Numbered from the stretch's first letter, positions 1 through 9,973 are shown. The stretch: 64,000 nucleotides of DNA from an uncultured Gammaproteobacteria bacterium (GCA_913057955.1 CAJXOB010000003.1:1-64000); one strand, 5' to 3'. Numbers and translations are program-made. Notes: generated by a model not told the origin, from the sequence alone.

Positions 1-7
1 ATTAAAA

Positions 8-484
8 ATGAATACTACTATTGACAGTAAAGATTTAAGCATTTTATCTATTCTTCAGAGCAAGGGAAGAATGGCTATTTCAGAGTTAGCAACGAAATTG
101 AATATGTCAGATACGCCTTGCCTTAGAAGGGTTAAGAAACTTGAAGAGGCTGGTGTAATTAGTGGTTATAGTGCAAATATAAATCCAGAAGCGATGGGCT
201 TTAATGCAATGGTCTATGTCTTTATAAGGCTAACTGAGAATTCAAATATCAGCGCTGATTTATTTGAAAATGCAATGAAAAAATTACCAGAAGTGCTTGA
301 GTGCTCTGTCATAACTGGCTCACATGATTATCTCTTAAAGATTATTGCAAATGATTTACTTGGTTATGAAAGTTTTGTTAAAAAATCGCTTGGTAGTTTG
401 ACGTGTATTGCCAGTATTGAATCAACGGTAGTATTAAAGCAGACATTTGTTAGAGGTGAGCTTCCAATAGAGATAATAAATTAA
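8..484 (+). CDS. Lrp/AsnC family transcriptional regulator
   Basis: ORF with N-terminal HTH (DLSILSILQSKGRMAISELATKLNMSDTPCLRRVKKLEEAGVISGY) and C-terminal AsnC ligand domain. Confidence 0.93.
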   Translation: MNTTIDSKDLSILSILQSKGRMAISELATKLNMSDTPCLRRVKKLEEAGVISGYSANINPEAMGFNAMVYVFIRLTENSNISADLFENAMKKLPEVLECSVITGSHDYLLKIIANDLLGYESFVKKSLGSLTCIASIESTVVLKQTFVRGELPIEIIN

Positions 485-509
485 TGAGAAAACTAAGAGA
501 GGAGATAAA

Positions 510-683
510 ATGGAAATACAACAACTAGAACCACGCTTAGAAAATATGCAGGAAGAATATGTAAAGGCTCAAAAATTTAAAGAATATGTTCAAGGTATCT
601 TCATAGAGAATAACTCCCAAGAGGATTTTAAAAGAAGAGTTGATGCAATCTTTAATGAGACATTTAAGGATGCGCGTTTATGA
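510..683 (+). CDS. Small hypothetical protein (57 aa)
   Basis: ATG after GAGAGGAGATAAA (strong SD); MEIQQLEPRLENMQEEYVKAQKFKEYVQGIFIENNSQEDFKRRVDAIFNETFKDARL; stop overlaps the next ATG (ATGA). Confidence 0.6.
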   Translation: MEIQQLEPRLENMQEEYVKAQKFKEYVQGIFIENNSQEDFKRRVDAIFNETFKDARL

Positions 684-841
684 CACTTGCCAAATATAAT
701 ACAAAAAATGGCTCTCCAAATGATAGGCGAAAGAGAAAGAGAGTTTTAGAGCAGGAGTTAGAAGAACTGCGTATTAAGAGTCGCAGTGATAAAGACCTTC
801 ATCAAGAGTTTGATATTCTTGAAGATGAAGAGAGTGAGTAA
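680..841 (+). CDS. Small hypothetical charged protein (53 aa)
   Basis: MTLAKYNTKNGSPNDRRKRKRVLEQELEELRIKSRSDKDLHQEFDILEDEESE; 4-nt ATGA overlap with the upstream small ORF. Confidence 0.55.
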   Translation: MTLAKYNTKNGSPNDRRKRKRVLEQELEELRIKSRSDKDLHQEFDILEDEESE

Positions 842-917
842 AAATAACTTTTACCTCTTTCTCTGGAGTCTATTTAACGTAATAATTAGTGTTGTCTTTT
901 TGGCTTTAATCTTCTAG
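834..917 (+). CDS. Putative 27-aa single-TM microprotein
   Basis: GTG start overlapping the preceding stop; MSKNNFYLFLWSLFNVIISVVFLALIF is one hydrophobic helix. Confidence 0.35.
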   Translation: MSKNNFYLFLWSLFNVIISVVFLALIF

Positions 918-961
918 TCAAATTATATTGAGTATGAGGTAGTAATAATTTTTTCTTAATA

Positions 962-1672
962 CTAATTTATAGCAGTTACTAATCCACAACTTTGATTTGC
1001 TGGAACCGATACTTTTATTTTTTTCGGCATGCTTAACTTTAAATTGTTTACATTTTTAATAAATGTTTGTTGATCAAAGGATTCCCTAACCATTGTGTTA
1101 AACTTCTTCTCTTCGCCAATGGTACTAACTGATAATCCGTTGTAATCATGTGCTGGATATACTTCCGTAGTATCTGGAAATTTAAAAAGCTTATGAATTG
1201 ATTCATAAAGAGTTATGGCTGAACCTCCTTGAAAATCACATCTTCCAGTACTTCTTATAAATAAAGCATCACCAGTGAGGACCTTATTACCAATCTTATA
1301 AGACATGCACCCTATGGTGTGCCCTGGCGTTTCTATTGCAGTAATCTCATAATTACCAATCGAAAGAATGTGGCCTTCACCAGCCATAATGTCTGAACAT
1401 GCTTCTGCGTCAACATTCTCCATGCCGATAACAATTTTAGCTTTAGGATAGAATTTTTTTAGAGGGCATGCGCTGGTTATATGGTCAGCATGGATATGTG
1501 TTTCAATAATAAATTTTAAGTCTAGATCTAGCTCTTTTAGCAAAGCTGTATCTCTATCAATCATGATGTCTACGGCATCAACAATTGCAGCTTCTCTAGA
1601 ATCACTGTCTGCTATAAGATAGGTATAAGTACAACTTTCTCTTTCAAATAGTTGTTTGAAAATTAAACTCAT
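962..1672 (-). CDS. MBL-fold hydrolase, persulfide dioxygenase (ETHE1/Blh)-like
   Basis: THIHADHITSA metal-binding motif, ETPGHTIGCMSY, TGDALFIRSTGRCDFQGG, PAHDYNG typical of ETHE1-type enzymes. Confidence 0.85.
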   Translation of the reverse strand: MSLIFKQLFERESCTYTYLIADSDSREAAIVDAVDIMIDRDTALLKELDLDLKFIIETHIHADHITSACPLKKFYPKAKIVIGMENVDAEACSDIMAGEGHILSIGNYEITAIETPGHTIGCMSYKIGNKVLTGDALFIRSTGRCDFQGGSAITLYESIHKLFKFPDTTEVYPAHDYNGLSVSTIGEEKKFNTMVRESFDQQTFIKNVNNLKLSMPKKIKVSVPANQSCGLVTAIN

Positions 1673-1711
1673 ATTAGTAAACTCATTAAATTATTAAATA
1701 AATATTAACAC

Positions 1712-2491
1712 TCAACGCATAAATTTAAGGTGCATTTTTTCAGCGTGTTTATAGTAATCATACAACTTTAGATCAAATGCTGCAAGATTATCTAAAACAA
1801 TAACAACATTTTGATGATTTTGAAGGATGCTTCCAGGACAGAAAGATGATATAGGCCCCTCAACCAAATCTGCAACTGCCTTGCTTTTGTGTTTACCTAG
1901 GCCAATGAGAATAATATTGTCAGCATCCATAATTGTTCCAATACCCATGGTCACCGCAATGGATGGTTGAAACTCATTATCATTAAAGAAGCGCGCATTG
2001 TTTAAAATCGTATTCTCAGTTAGCGTTTTTACTCTGGTCCTTGAGCTAAGGCTAGAAGTAGGTTCATTAAAGCCAATATGCCCATTACTACCTAGACCTA
2101 ATAATTGAAGGTCTACACCACCAATCGATTTAATCTTAGACTCATAATTTTCACAACAAAGCTCATAATCCGTATTAAAACACTCAGGAATATAAGTATT
2201 TTTTTTATCAATATCAATATGATTAAATAGTTTATTGTTCATATAATGACGATAGCTTTGAGTATGGCCTGGCTTTAAGCCAATGTACTCATCCAAATTA
2301 AAAGTAGTAGTATTTTTAAAAGTTAAGCCATTAGAGCGATACTTCCTAATTAATGCCTCATAAGTTAAAAGAACTGAGCTTCCAGTTGCAAGTCCAAGAG
2401 TAACATTTTCTTTTTCGACAATAAAATTTTCAATAAATTCTGCAGCAAAATTGCTCGCCTCATTTTCATTTGGAAGAATAACGATTCTCAT
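1712..2491 (-). CDS. nagB: Glucosamine-6-phosphate deaminase
   Basis: LGLATGSSVLLTYEALI, FNLDEYIGL, LGLGSNGHIGFNEPTSS motifs. Confidence 0.95.
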   Translation of the reverse strand: MRIVILPNENEASNFAAEFIENFIVEKENVTLGLATGSSVLLTYEALIRKYRSNGLTFKNTTTFNLDEYIGLKPGHTQSYRHYMNNKLFNHIDIDKKNTYIPECFNTDYELCCENYESKIKSIGGVDLQLLGLGSNGHIGFNEPTSSLSSRTRVKTLTENTILNNARFFNDNEFQPSIAVTMGIGTIMDADNIILIGLGKHKSKAVADLVEGPISSFCPGSILQNHQNVVIVLDNLAAFDLKLYDYYKHAEKMHLKFMR

Positions 2492-3636
2492 AGCGTTGCT
2501 TGTTTTAGATGTTTTCCAGCAACCCAGACATTTTGAATATTAAAGTCAAGGTCAAAGTGAGCAAGGTCAGCTCGATAACCTGATTTCAATGAACCAAGAT
2601 AACTTCCAACACCTAGGTATTCTGCAGGATAACGTGTTGCCATTTCAATAGCTTCATTTAATGGGATATTACAACTAATATAGGCATTCTTAATGGCATC
2701 AATCTGTGTTATTGAGGAACCAGCTAATTTACCTTCTGAATTAATAAGACGTCCATTGGATTCGCTCACTACTTCATCATAAAGCTCAAAAGAAGGCTCA
2801 CCATGATTAATTGTAGCCATAGAATCTGAAACAAAAAATAGCTTGCCTTTAGGTTTTTGATTGTAAGACATCTCAATTAATGATGGATGAACATGATGCA
2901 GGTCAGCAATAATACTTGCCGAGGTATTATCAAAATTTAATGCTGAACCAACAACACCAGGTTCACGTGCTGAGATTTGCCCCATCGCGTTAAACAGATG
3001 TGTAAAGCCATCAAGACCATATTTAATTGCCTCTTCTAGCTGATCATAGTTCGCATCAGTATGGCCCGCTAGAATTTTAAAGCCAAGTGATTTCAGATGC
3101 TTTAACTGTTTGATAGAGATGCATTCTGGAGCTAATGTAAGCATCATTGGAAAGCCTTCTAGGCTTTCAAATAAGTTTAAATAATCATTATTTATTGTGT
3201 TGATATATTGCTTTTGATGAACCCCTCGATATTTAACATTAAAGAAAGGACCTTCAATATGAAGCCCTAAAAGGGATTTGTTATTATTAACCTCATTAGA
3301 TATTGTTGAAGCACATCTTTTAAGAACATTCAATGAGTCACTAATAACAGTTGGCATCATGCTGGTTGTGCCAAAGTGCTGATGAGCTTTTATTATTTCA
3401 TCTAAGCTTTCTTTATCAGGCGAGTTATTAAACAATTTTCCACCACCACCGTTTACCTGAAGATCAATAAATCCTGGAGAGAGAATGCCACCATTTAATT
3501 TTTGAATTTTGAAGCTATCTTGAACAGCATTCTCATTAACGATATCAATAATTTTTTCACCATCAATTAGAAGTGCTTTATGATCAAATAGTTTATTATC
3601 AGAAAAGATTTTAGCGCCTAAGATTGCTTGTTTCAT
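2488..3636 (-). CDS. nagA: N-acetylglucosamine-6-phosphate deacetylase
   Basis: SPGFIDLQVNGGGG, GLHIEGPFF, AGHTDANYDQ, THLFNAMGQ; overlaps nagB start by 4 nt. Confidence 0.95.
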   Translation of the reverse strand: MKQAILGAKIFSDNKLFDHKALLIDGEKIIDIVNENAVQDSFKIQKLNGGILSPGFIDLQVNGGGGKLFNNSPDKESLDEIIKAHQHFGTTSMMPTVISDSLNVLKRCASTISNEVNNNKSLLGLHIEGPFFNVKYRGVHQKQYINTINNDYLNLFESLEGFPMMLTLAPECISIKQLKHLKSLGFKILAGHTDANYDQLEEAIKYGLDGFTHLFNAMGQISAREPGVVGSALNFDNTSASIIADLHHVHPSLIEMSYNQKPKGKLFFVSDSMATINHGEPSFELYDEVVSESNGRLINSEGKLAGSSITQIDAIKNAYISCNIPLNEAIEMATRYPAEYLGVGSYLGSLKSGYRADLAHFDLDFNIQNVWVAGKHLKQATL

Positions 3637-4385
3637 CCTAGCTCCACCACATAGTCATAGCGATCACCACGATAATAAGATTGAGTATATTCAACAACCC
3701 TCCCACTAGAATCCTTGCCTCTTCTTTCCACAAACAATACTGCACTTCCTGGCTTGATTTCAAGTTTATCTGACAGATTATCATCTGCAATGATGGCATG
3801 AATGTTTTGTTTTGCAGTAACTGGATTCATATTCTTGGATTCAAGAAGTTCATAAAGCGAATCATCAATTGCAGAGGTTATAGATATGATTGCTGCAGGC
3901 ATAACAGCAATTTCATAAAGCAATGGCTCATTAACTAAATACCTAACTCTATTAAGACGATGCACATATTCATCCTCATCTAAATTTAAAATCAAAGCTT
4001 CTTTAGCGCTTGCTTTACCTTCTTCACGCAAGATGGTTCTAGAGTAAGATTCCAGACCTCTTTTTTTCATATCAGCTGTGAAGCTATTAAGCGATGAAAG
4101 GCTCTTATGAAGAACTAGATCAACACTTTCAGCAACAACTGTTCCAGCGCCTTGACGTTTATTTAATAGGCCTAATTCAACAAGCTGATCAATTGCCTTA
4201 CGAACGGTAATTCTAGACATATTAAGCTTAGATGCCAATTCCCTCTCTGGCATTAAAGCATCTCCAGGGGCTAAAAGACCTTGTTGAATTGCTCTATTAA
4301 GTGATCTAGATAATTGTTTATATAGTGATTCTGGCCTGTCATTAGAAGGCATTAAAAAATTAATCAGATTGTTGATATCATCCAT
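3633..4385 (-). CDS. GntR/HutC-family transcriptional regulator (NagR-like)
   Basis: winged HTH (LMPERELASKLNMSRITVRKAIDQLVELGLLNKRQGAGT) plus UTRA domain; 4-nt overlap with nagA. Confidence 0.9.
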   Translation of the reverse strand: MDDINNLINFLMPSNDRPESLYKQLSRSLNRAIQQGLLAPGDALMPERELASKLNMSRITVRKAIDQLVELGLLNKRQGAGTVVAESVDLVLHKSLSSLNSFTADMKKRGLESYSRTILREEGKASAKEALILNLDEDEYVHRLNRVRYLVNEPLLYEIAVMPAAIISITSAIDDSLYELLESKNMNPVTAKQNIHAIIADDNLSDKLEIKPGSAVLFVERRGKDSSGRVVEYTQSYYRGDRYDYVVELG

Positions 4386-4406
4386 CGGATTGAAATGAAA
4401 TATAAT

Positions 4407-4423
4407 ATTGGTATTAAATTGGT
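4407..4423 (-). promoter_or_regulatory. Candidate regulator operator, copy 1
   Basis: ATTGGTATTAAATTGGT (ATTGGT direct repeat, 11-bp period) just upstream of the GntR regulator; 15/17 match to the reverse complement of 4623-4639. Confidence 0.5.
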
Positions 4424-4622
4424 TCTATTATATTCTATCTTAATTTAAAAAGTAAATTTTTTATAATAAATCCAATACTGATTGAAAAAACTAAATTTTT
4501 TTTCTTTTTTTCTTTAATAGCTGACTTATAGACATATTTACACGATTACTAGTATTTAAATAATTACTAATTGTGGAAATTATAAAACTTATTCACTTTT
4601 TAATAAATACCTGTTATATAAT

Positions 4623-4639
4623 ACCATTTTATTACCAAT
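4623..4639 (+). promoter_or_regulatory. Candidate regulator operator, copy 2 (inverted relative to copy 1)
   Basis: ACCATTTTATTACCAAT; reverse complement ATTGGTAATAAAATGGT. Confidence 0.5.
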
Positions 4640-4719
4640 TTTTTAAATACACTAGTGTCCATACTCAGCAGTATGTAGTCTTTTGTTTGAGCTAATGCTA
4701 ATCAGTGAGGAGAAAGATA

Positions 4720-6711
4720 TTGAGTTCCACAGAATTTTCTTTGAAAACATCTATAAATTCAGATAATTACTTTTGCTCAACGCTAATTAATAACTCTAAT
4801 GAGTCAATTGAGAATTTTATGTTCTGTTTCAGTGTGCTTGCGCCCATTAAGGCTATTGAAAATTGCAGTATTTTTAATAGTGTTGGTGGTTATACAGAGT
4901 TGACGCACCTTAAAGAGTTTTCTTTGAAACCAGGTGAGGAATGGAATTTCAAATATGCCTACAATGAATCTAGACATAAACCAATGAATCATAGATGGGC
5001 CCCTCAGGGCGCTTTTTTAAAAAATAATATCGATGAAATAATTGATCTTGAGATGATTGATTTGGATCTTAAAAGAATCTCCTCCGTGGCATCAATACCC
5101 AATTTTACGGGTAATAAGTTAAATCATGAATCACTAAGATTGGTGCCACATCCTTACTCCTGGAAATCTAGTGCAGGTGTTTGCAACTTATGTGTGCCTA
5201 TTAATGTAGTATTTAATGATAGTGAGATAATCAATAATGCCTATAAATCAGCCTCTGAATTAGGCAGTCGATTAAATCTTAATCTTTTTTCTGGTCATGT
5301 GAATGAAGAGAATGAAAAAGCATCCACCTCTGTAAAGCTTAAACTTCAAAGCCTTACAAGTGAATCTTCATATCAAATTACTATCACCAGTGACGATATC
5401 GAAATTACTGCTGGAGATGAGTCGGGTTTTTATTATGGCCTTATTTCTTTGATGCAATTAAATCAAACATATCATCAATTAATTCCATGTGGCTCTATCG
5501 TTGATAAGCCTCGATTTAGTTGGAGAGGCCAGCATTTGGATACTGTTAGACATTTTTATTCAGTAGATAGTTTATTAAAATTACTTGATTTGATGAGCCT
5601 CTTTAAGCTTAATAAGTTTCATTGGCATGGGGCAGATGATGAGGCCTTTCGTTTCAAATTTGATAGAAACACCGAAGTTGCAACTGCAACTTCTAAAAGA
5701 GGAAATAATTTGTTAGTACCGCCTGTTTTTGGCTCTGGACCAGATGCAACTGGTGGTTGTTATGATAGAGAAGATATGCATAAAGTTATCAATAGGGCAT
5801 CTGCTAACTTTATTGAAGTAATGCCTGAGTTTGACTTACCTGGCCATAATATGGCTTTAATTAATCTCTTCCCAGGTCTACGGGACCCTGAAGACCAAAG
5901 TTGTGAAGTCTCAGTGCAAGGCTACTCAGAAAATACACTGAACCCAGCAATGCCAGAAACATTTTCGCTTGTTGAATCTTTAATTGATGACTTATGTGAC
6001 ATGTTTCCAGGTGATTATATTCATTTGGGAGGTGATGAGGTTGCACCAGAATCGTGGACAAAATCTCCTGCAATTGATGTATTAAAGGCAAAACATAGGC
6101 TTAATAATGGAAAAGATGTTGCTTCATGGTTTATTAATAAGCTTTCTAAGAGAGTAGAGCTTAATAATAAAAAAACGGCCTCTTGGCAGGAGGCAGAAGA
6201 TGGTCACCACCATGATGATAAGTCAGAAAAGCTATTATTTTCTTGGCAGGACCTGGAGTCTGGTTTTAATTTAGCAAGAGAAGGTTATAAAGTCGTCTTA
6301 TGCCCTGCTGAGCACATTTATTTTGATATGGCTCAGAGTAGAAATTATGCCGATCGTGGGGCAAATTGGGCAGCAGTAATACCTTTTGAGAAGGTTGTTG
6401 ATTGGCCTATTATTCCTAACAGTGAGCCAGAACTTGAGGCCAATATCCAAGGAATTCAAGGACATCTTTGGTGCGAAACGATTCTTAAGGATAGCGAAAT
6501 GGAATCAATGCTATGCCCAAGAATTCTTGGGCTTGCAGAAAGCGGCTGGTCGAATGAATCAAACAGACGAAAAGGCTCTGAGTTGGGTGATTTAGCTGAA
6601 ACTAGCTATCGAGAATTGTTTGATAGAATTGAATGGGACTACTATAAAGCTGAGAATTTTGATATCATGTCCGATCCATCAACAGATAAGGAGGCTTTGG
6701 CCAGTGAGTAG
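4720..6711 (+). CDS. Beta-N-acetylhexosaminidase (GH20), no evident signal peptide
   Basis: RGQHLDTVRHF, FHWHGADDEAFR, MPEFDLPGHNMAL, HLGGDEV motifs; TTG start at 4720 is 7 nt after GAGGAGA (track starts at GTG 4705). Confidence 0.92.
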   Translation: MSSTEFSLKTSINSDNYFCSTLINNSNESIENFMFCFSVLAPIKAIENCSIFNSVGGYTELTHLKEFSLKPGEEWNFKYAYNESRHKPMNHRWAPQGAFLKNNIDEIIDLEMIDLDLKRISSVASIPNFTGNKLNHESLRLVPHPYSWKSSAGVCNLCVPINVVFNDSEIINNAYKSASELGSRLNLNLFSGHVNEENEKASTSVKLKLQSLTSESSYQITITSDDIEITAGDESGFYYGLISLMQLNQTYHQLIPCGSIVDKPRFSWRGQHLDTVRHFYSVDSLLKLLDLMSLFKLNKFHWHGADDEAFRFKFDRNTEVATATSKRGNNLLVPPVFGSGPDATGGCYDREDMHKVINRASANFIEVMPEFDLPGHNMALINLFPGLRDPEDQSCEVSVQGYSENTLNPAMPETFSLVESLIDDLCDMFPGDYIHLGGDEVAPESWTKSPAIDVLKAKHRLNNGKDVASWFINKLSKRVELNNKKTASWQEAEDGHHHDDKSEKLLFSWQDLESGFNLAREGYKVVLCPAEHIYFDMAQSRNYADRGANWAAVIPFEKVVDWPIIPNSEPELEANIQGIQGHLWCETILKDSEMESMLCPRILGLAESGWSNESNRRKGSELGDLAETSYRELFDRIEWDYYKAENFDIMSDPSTDKEALASE

Positions 6712-7645
6712 CTTGCTAAAAATGTTTAAACCCAAGACTAAAGCTCAAACCACTACACTTTTTGCTTGGGCTTTGATTGCGCCTGCGGCTCTAGTTATGT
6801 TTTGGATAGTTGTTTGGCCTCTGTATGAAACATTTCGGCTTTCTTTTACAAATGCAAACCTTGGTACTTTGATGAGCGGTTCAGATTATATTGGTTGGGA
6901 AAACTATGAAAAAGTACTAGGTGGGCGTAAATTTCCTGCAATTGTTGGTCGCACCTTTTATTGGATGTTTCTTTCTGTTGGTTTTAAAATGATACTAGGC
7001 CTTATTGGAGCAGCTTTGTTGGCAAGTAATATTAGAGCTCGAGGTGTCATTAGAGCATTAGTGATGCCGCCATGGATTGTTCCAATCGCAATTGGCTGCT
7101 TTGGCTGGTTATGGATGTACAACGGGCATTTTGGATTACTCTCAAATTTTGCAGAGATGGCTGGCATAACAGATGGACCATTTAGTTTTTTGGCCTATAA
7201 GCAGAGTGCGTTTTATTCAGCAGTTGTGACCGACGTTTGGATCGGAACGCCAATGGTTACTTTATTCTTTCTCGCTGCAATGCAAGGCGTGCCGAAAGAT
7301 TTATATGAAGCTGCGTATGTTGATGGCGCTTCACGTTGGTATCGCTTTAGAAGAATTACATTGCCTCAAATTATGCCTACTATAGTCTCTATGGCATTAC
7401 TTTCAGCAATTTGGACATTTAATTCATTTGAAATTATTTGGATTTTGACTGAAGGTGGCCCACGAGGTGCAACTACTACACTAATTATTGACACATTTAA
7501 GACCGCTATATTTAGCTATAAATTCGGTGCTGGCGCAACTAGGGCAGTCCTTGTTGTTCTGATATTGGGAGTTTTCTCGGTAATTTATTTAACTGTATTG
7601 GGAAGACTTAGCAAAAAATATAGCTATTCAGGAGCGCAAAAATGA
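6704..7645 (+). CDS. ABC sugar transporter permease (MalF-like)
   Basis: Multi-TM, EAAYVDGASRWYRFRRITLPQIMP (EAA motif); GTG 6704 overlaps the hexosaminidase stop. Confidence 0.93.
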   Translation: MSSLLKMFKPKTKAQTTTLFAWALIAPAALVMFWIVVWPLYETFRLSFTNANLGTLMSGSDYIGWENYEKVLGGRKFPAIVGRTFYWMFLSVGFKMILGLIGAALLASNIRARGVIRALVMPPWIVPIAIGCFGWLWMYNGHFGLLSNFAEMAGITDGPFSFLAYKQSAFYSAVVTDVWIGTPMVTLFFLAAMQGVPKDLYEAAYVDGASRWYRFRRITLPQIMPTIVSMALLSAIWTFNSFEIIWILTEGGPRGATTTLIIDTFKTAIFSYKFGAGATRAVLVVLILGVFSVIYLTVLGRLSKKYSYSGAQK

Positions 7646-8526
7646 TGGATAAATACTCACTCCTCCACAAGATAGGAATTTATTTTTCGATCGCACTATT
7701 TTTATTATTCATGCTGCTTCCCTTTGTTGAAATGTTTATTGCATCTTTAAGGCCAATAACACACCTATTCAGCCGCCCTCAACTTGAGGTAGGTGAGACT
7801 CTAAGTTTTGTTGACTTTATGAGTAGGTTCTGGTCAGACAAAATGAGCTTTCAGGCTTATAGAGATATGTGGGTAACGGTCCCTCAATTACCGCGTTATA
7901 TATTTAATAGCGTATTTTTATCGACCGCCGTTACTTTGATTTCGCTATGTTTTGTAGTGCCTGCTGCGTATGCATATGCTCGTTTTAATTTTCGCGGCAA
8001 ATCACTTAGTCTTACTCTTTTTCTTGCAGTCAATATGTTTTCGGGTGCTGTACTTTTGATACCTTTGTATAAATTATTACGCTCTTATGGATTATTAAAT
8101 ACATACTGGGCAATGATTATTCCTGGTGTTGCATTTCTTGTGCCAACTGGAATATGGCTACTTAAGTCTTTTTTGGAAAAAATACCTTACGAGCTTGAGG
8201 AGGCTGCATTTGTTGATGGTGCATCAAGGCTTTATACATTACGAAGAGTGATCCTGCCACTTGCAGTTCCAGGCCTAGTGGTTGTGGGTGTTGCAATATT
8301 TATTGGCGCTTATGCACAGCAATTTTTATTTGCGATCACATTTAATCAAAATAGAGATTACATGCCACTTCCAGCTGGCATATTTGAGTTTATTGGATAT
8401 CAGACAGTGCTGTGGAATGAAATGATGGCAGCCAGTCTTGTAGGAATTCTGCCCGTGTTGTTAATTTTCCTGTTTATGCAGAAACATCTTATAGCAGGTT
8501 TAACTTCAGGTGCAGTAAAGGAGTGA
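7642..8526 (+). CDS. ABC sugar transporter permease (MalG-like)
   Basis: EEAAFVDGASRLYTLRRVILPLAVPG EAA motif; overlaps previous permease. Confidence 0.93.
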   Translation: MMDKYSLLHKIGIYFSIALFLLFMLLPFVEMFIASLRPITHLFSRPQLEVGETLSFVDFMSRFWSDKMSFQAYRDMWVTVPQLPRYIFNSVFLSTAVTLISLCFVVPAAYAYARFNFRGKSLSLTLFLAVNMFSGAVLLIPLYKLLRSYGLLNTYWAMIIPGVAFLVPTGIWLLKSFLEKIPYELEEAAFVDGASRLYTLRRVILPLAVPGLVVVGVAIFIGAYAQQFLFAITFNQNRDYMPLPAGIFEFIGYQTVLWNEMMAASLVGILPVLLIFLFMQKHLIAGLTSGAVKE

Positions 8527-8542
8527 GTATTAAAATACTCAC
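8523..8542 (+). terminator. Intra-operon stem-loop at the permease stop codon
   Basis: GTGAGTAT-TAAA-ATACTCAC perfect 8-bp stem; no poly-T, so more likely processing/stability than termination. Confidence 0.4.
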
Positions 8543-8607
8543 ATAAAGTGTTGCTAGATATTTAGTTCAATCTGGTAACTTGATGTTACAAAATAAAGGA
8601 GAAATAA

Positions 8608-9813
8608 ATGAAAAATATAAAAAAAGCACTCTTCTTGGCTTTTATTGGCGCAGGATTAATGGCTCCAGTTCAAGCAGAAGAAGTTCACATGATAATGTGT
8701 GGCGGTGAAATCCGTGAAGCTGATCAAGTAGTAATTGCTGCTTTTGAAGCAAAGTACTCTGGCGTTACTGTTAATGCTGAAGCGCTTCCTTGGGGAACAT
8801 GCCAAGATAAATCAATGACACTTGCAGCCGCTGGTGATCCAGCAGGCTTAGCTTACATGGGTTCACGAACTCTTAAGCAACTAGCTCGAAGTGGACTGAT
8901 TGTTCCAGTAACTATTCCAGAAGATCAACAGGAAATGTATCAGCCAGGTATTTTGAATACTGTATCTGATGGTGGAAAAACTTGGGGATTCCCTCATGCC
9001 TTTTCTACTAAGGCCCTATTCATCAACTGTGGTTTGGTTGAAGAGGCAGGCTTGGCTTGTGTAGCTCCTAAGACTTGGACAGGAATGTACAATATGGCTA
9101 AGGCTATTAATGATAATACATCAGCTGCAGGTGTTGGCATAACTGGAAAGGACTTTGATAACACAATGCACCAATTTCTAAATTACTTATATAGTAATGG
9201 CGGTACTGTAAATGATGCAGCTACTGGTGAGATAACTTTTAATAGTCCTGAGACTATTGAGACGCTTGAGTTCTATGGTAAGTTAGCTACTGTTGCGCAG
9301 GAAGGCCCGTTGGGTTATGAGCGCTCTCAGTTAGTTCAGTTATATAACGATGGTCAAATTGGAATGTACATCGATGGTCCATGGGGTGCAGGCAGTCATA
9401 ATGCAAATATCTCTGAGATAGTTGTGCCTATTCCAGCGGGTCCTAGTGGCTCAAGTGGAACGTTATTAATTACTGACTCAATCGCAGTTTTTAAAGGTTC
9501 TGCTAATGAAGATCTAGCAATGGAGTTAGCTTCTATGCTTTCATCTGGTGAAGCACAGTATGATCTTGATATGAGCTGGGGCTTAACGCCAATCATGCAG
9601 TATGAGAAAATGATGGATGACGTTTACTACGATACTGACTACTGGCAGACGTTTGTCGCGCCAATTGGAAGTGGTGGTCCAGAGCCAATGTTTGAAGACT
9701 TTAAAGCATTGCAAGCTGGTATTAACGGCGCCATTCAAGGTATGATTTTGGGCGATGGTTCTGCTGCTGATTTAGTTGCAGAAGCTGCTGAAATTCTAGC
9801 TGAAGGTAACTAA
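8608..9813 (+). CDS. ABC sugar-binding protein
   Basis: Signal peptide MKNIKKALFLAFIGAGLMAPVQAEE; extracellular solute-binding protein family 1 pattern. Confidence 0.92.
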   Translation: MKNIKKALFLAFIGAGLMAPVQAEEVHMIMCGGEIREADQVVIAAFEAKYSGVTVNAEALPWGTCQDKSMTLAAAGDPAGLAYMGSRTLKQLARSGLIVPVTIPEDQQEMYQPGILNTVSDGGKTWGFPHAFSTKALFINCGLVEEAGLACVAPKTWTGMYNMAKAINDNTSAAGVGITGKDFDNTMHQFLNYLYSNGGTVNDAATGEITFNSPETIETLEFYGKLATVAQEGPLGYERSQLVQLYNDGQIGMYIDGPWGAGSHNANISEIVVPIPAGPSGSSGTLLITDSIAVFKGSANEDLAMELASMLSSGEAQYDLDMSWGLTPIMQYEKMMDDVYYDTDYWQTFVAPIGSGGPEPMFEDFKALQAGINGAIQGMILGDGSAADLVAEAAEILAEGN

Positions 9814-9830
9814 GTCAATTAATTGACTAT

Positions 9831-9864
9831 TTCAGGGGTAGCGTAATGCTACCCCTGAATTTTT
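9831..9864 (+). terminator. Strong hairpin after the binding-protein gene
   Basis: TTCAGGGGTAGC-GTAAT-GCTACCCCTGAA followed by TTTTT. Confidence 0.8.
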
Positions 9865-9973
9865 AAGGCTAACTCTGAAAGAGTGTTTAACGAGCTTTTT
9901 TTTAAAGTTTGCTTTAATTAGATAATAATATCTAAATGCATGCAGATTGTATGTTTCTATTAAGGAAGAAAGT

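Noticed and set aside
4470-4500. Possible third amino-sugar operator (AAATCCAATACTGATTG)
   Set aside because: Only the CCAAT part matches the other two copies; not convincing in such AT-rich sequence.
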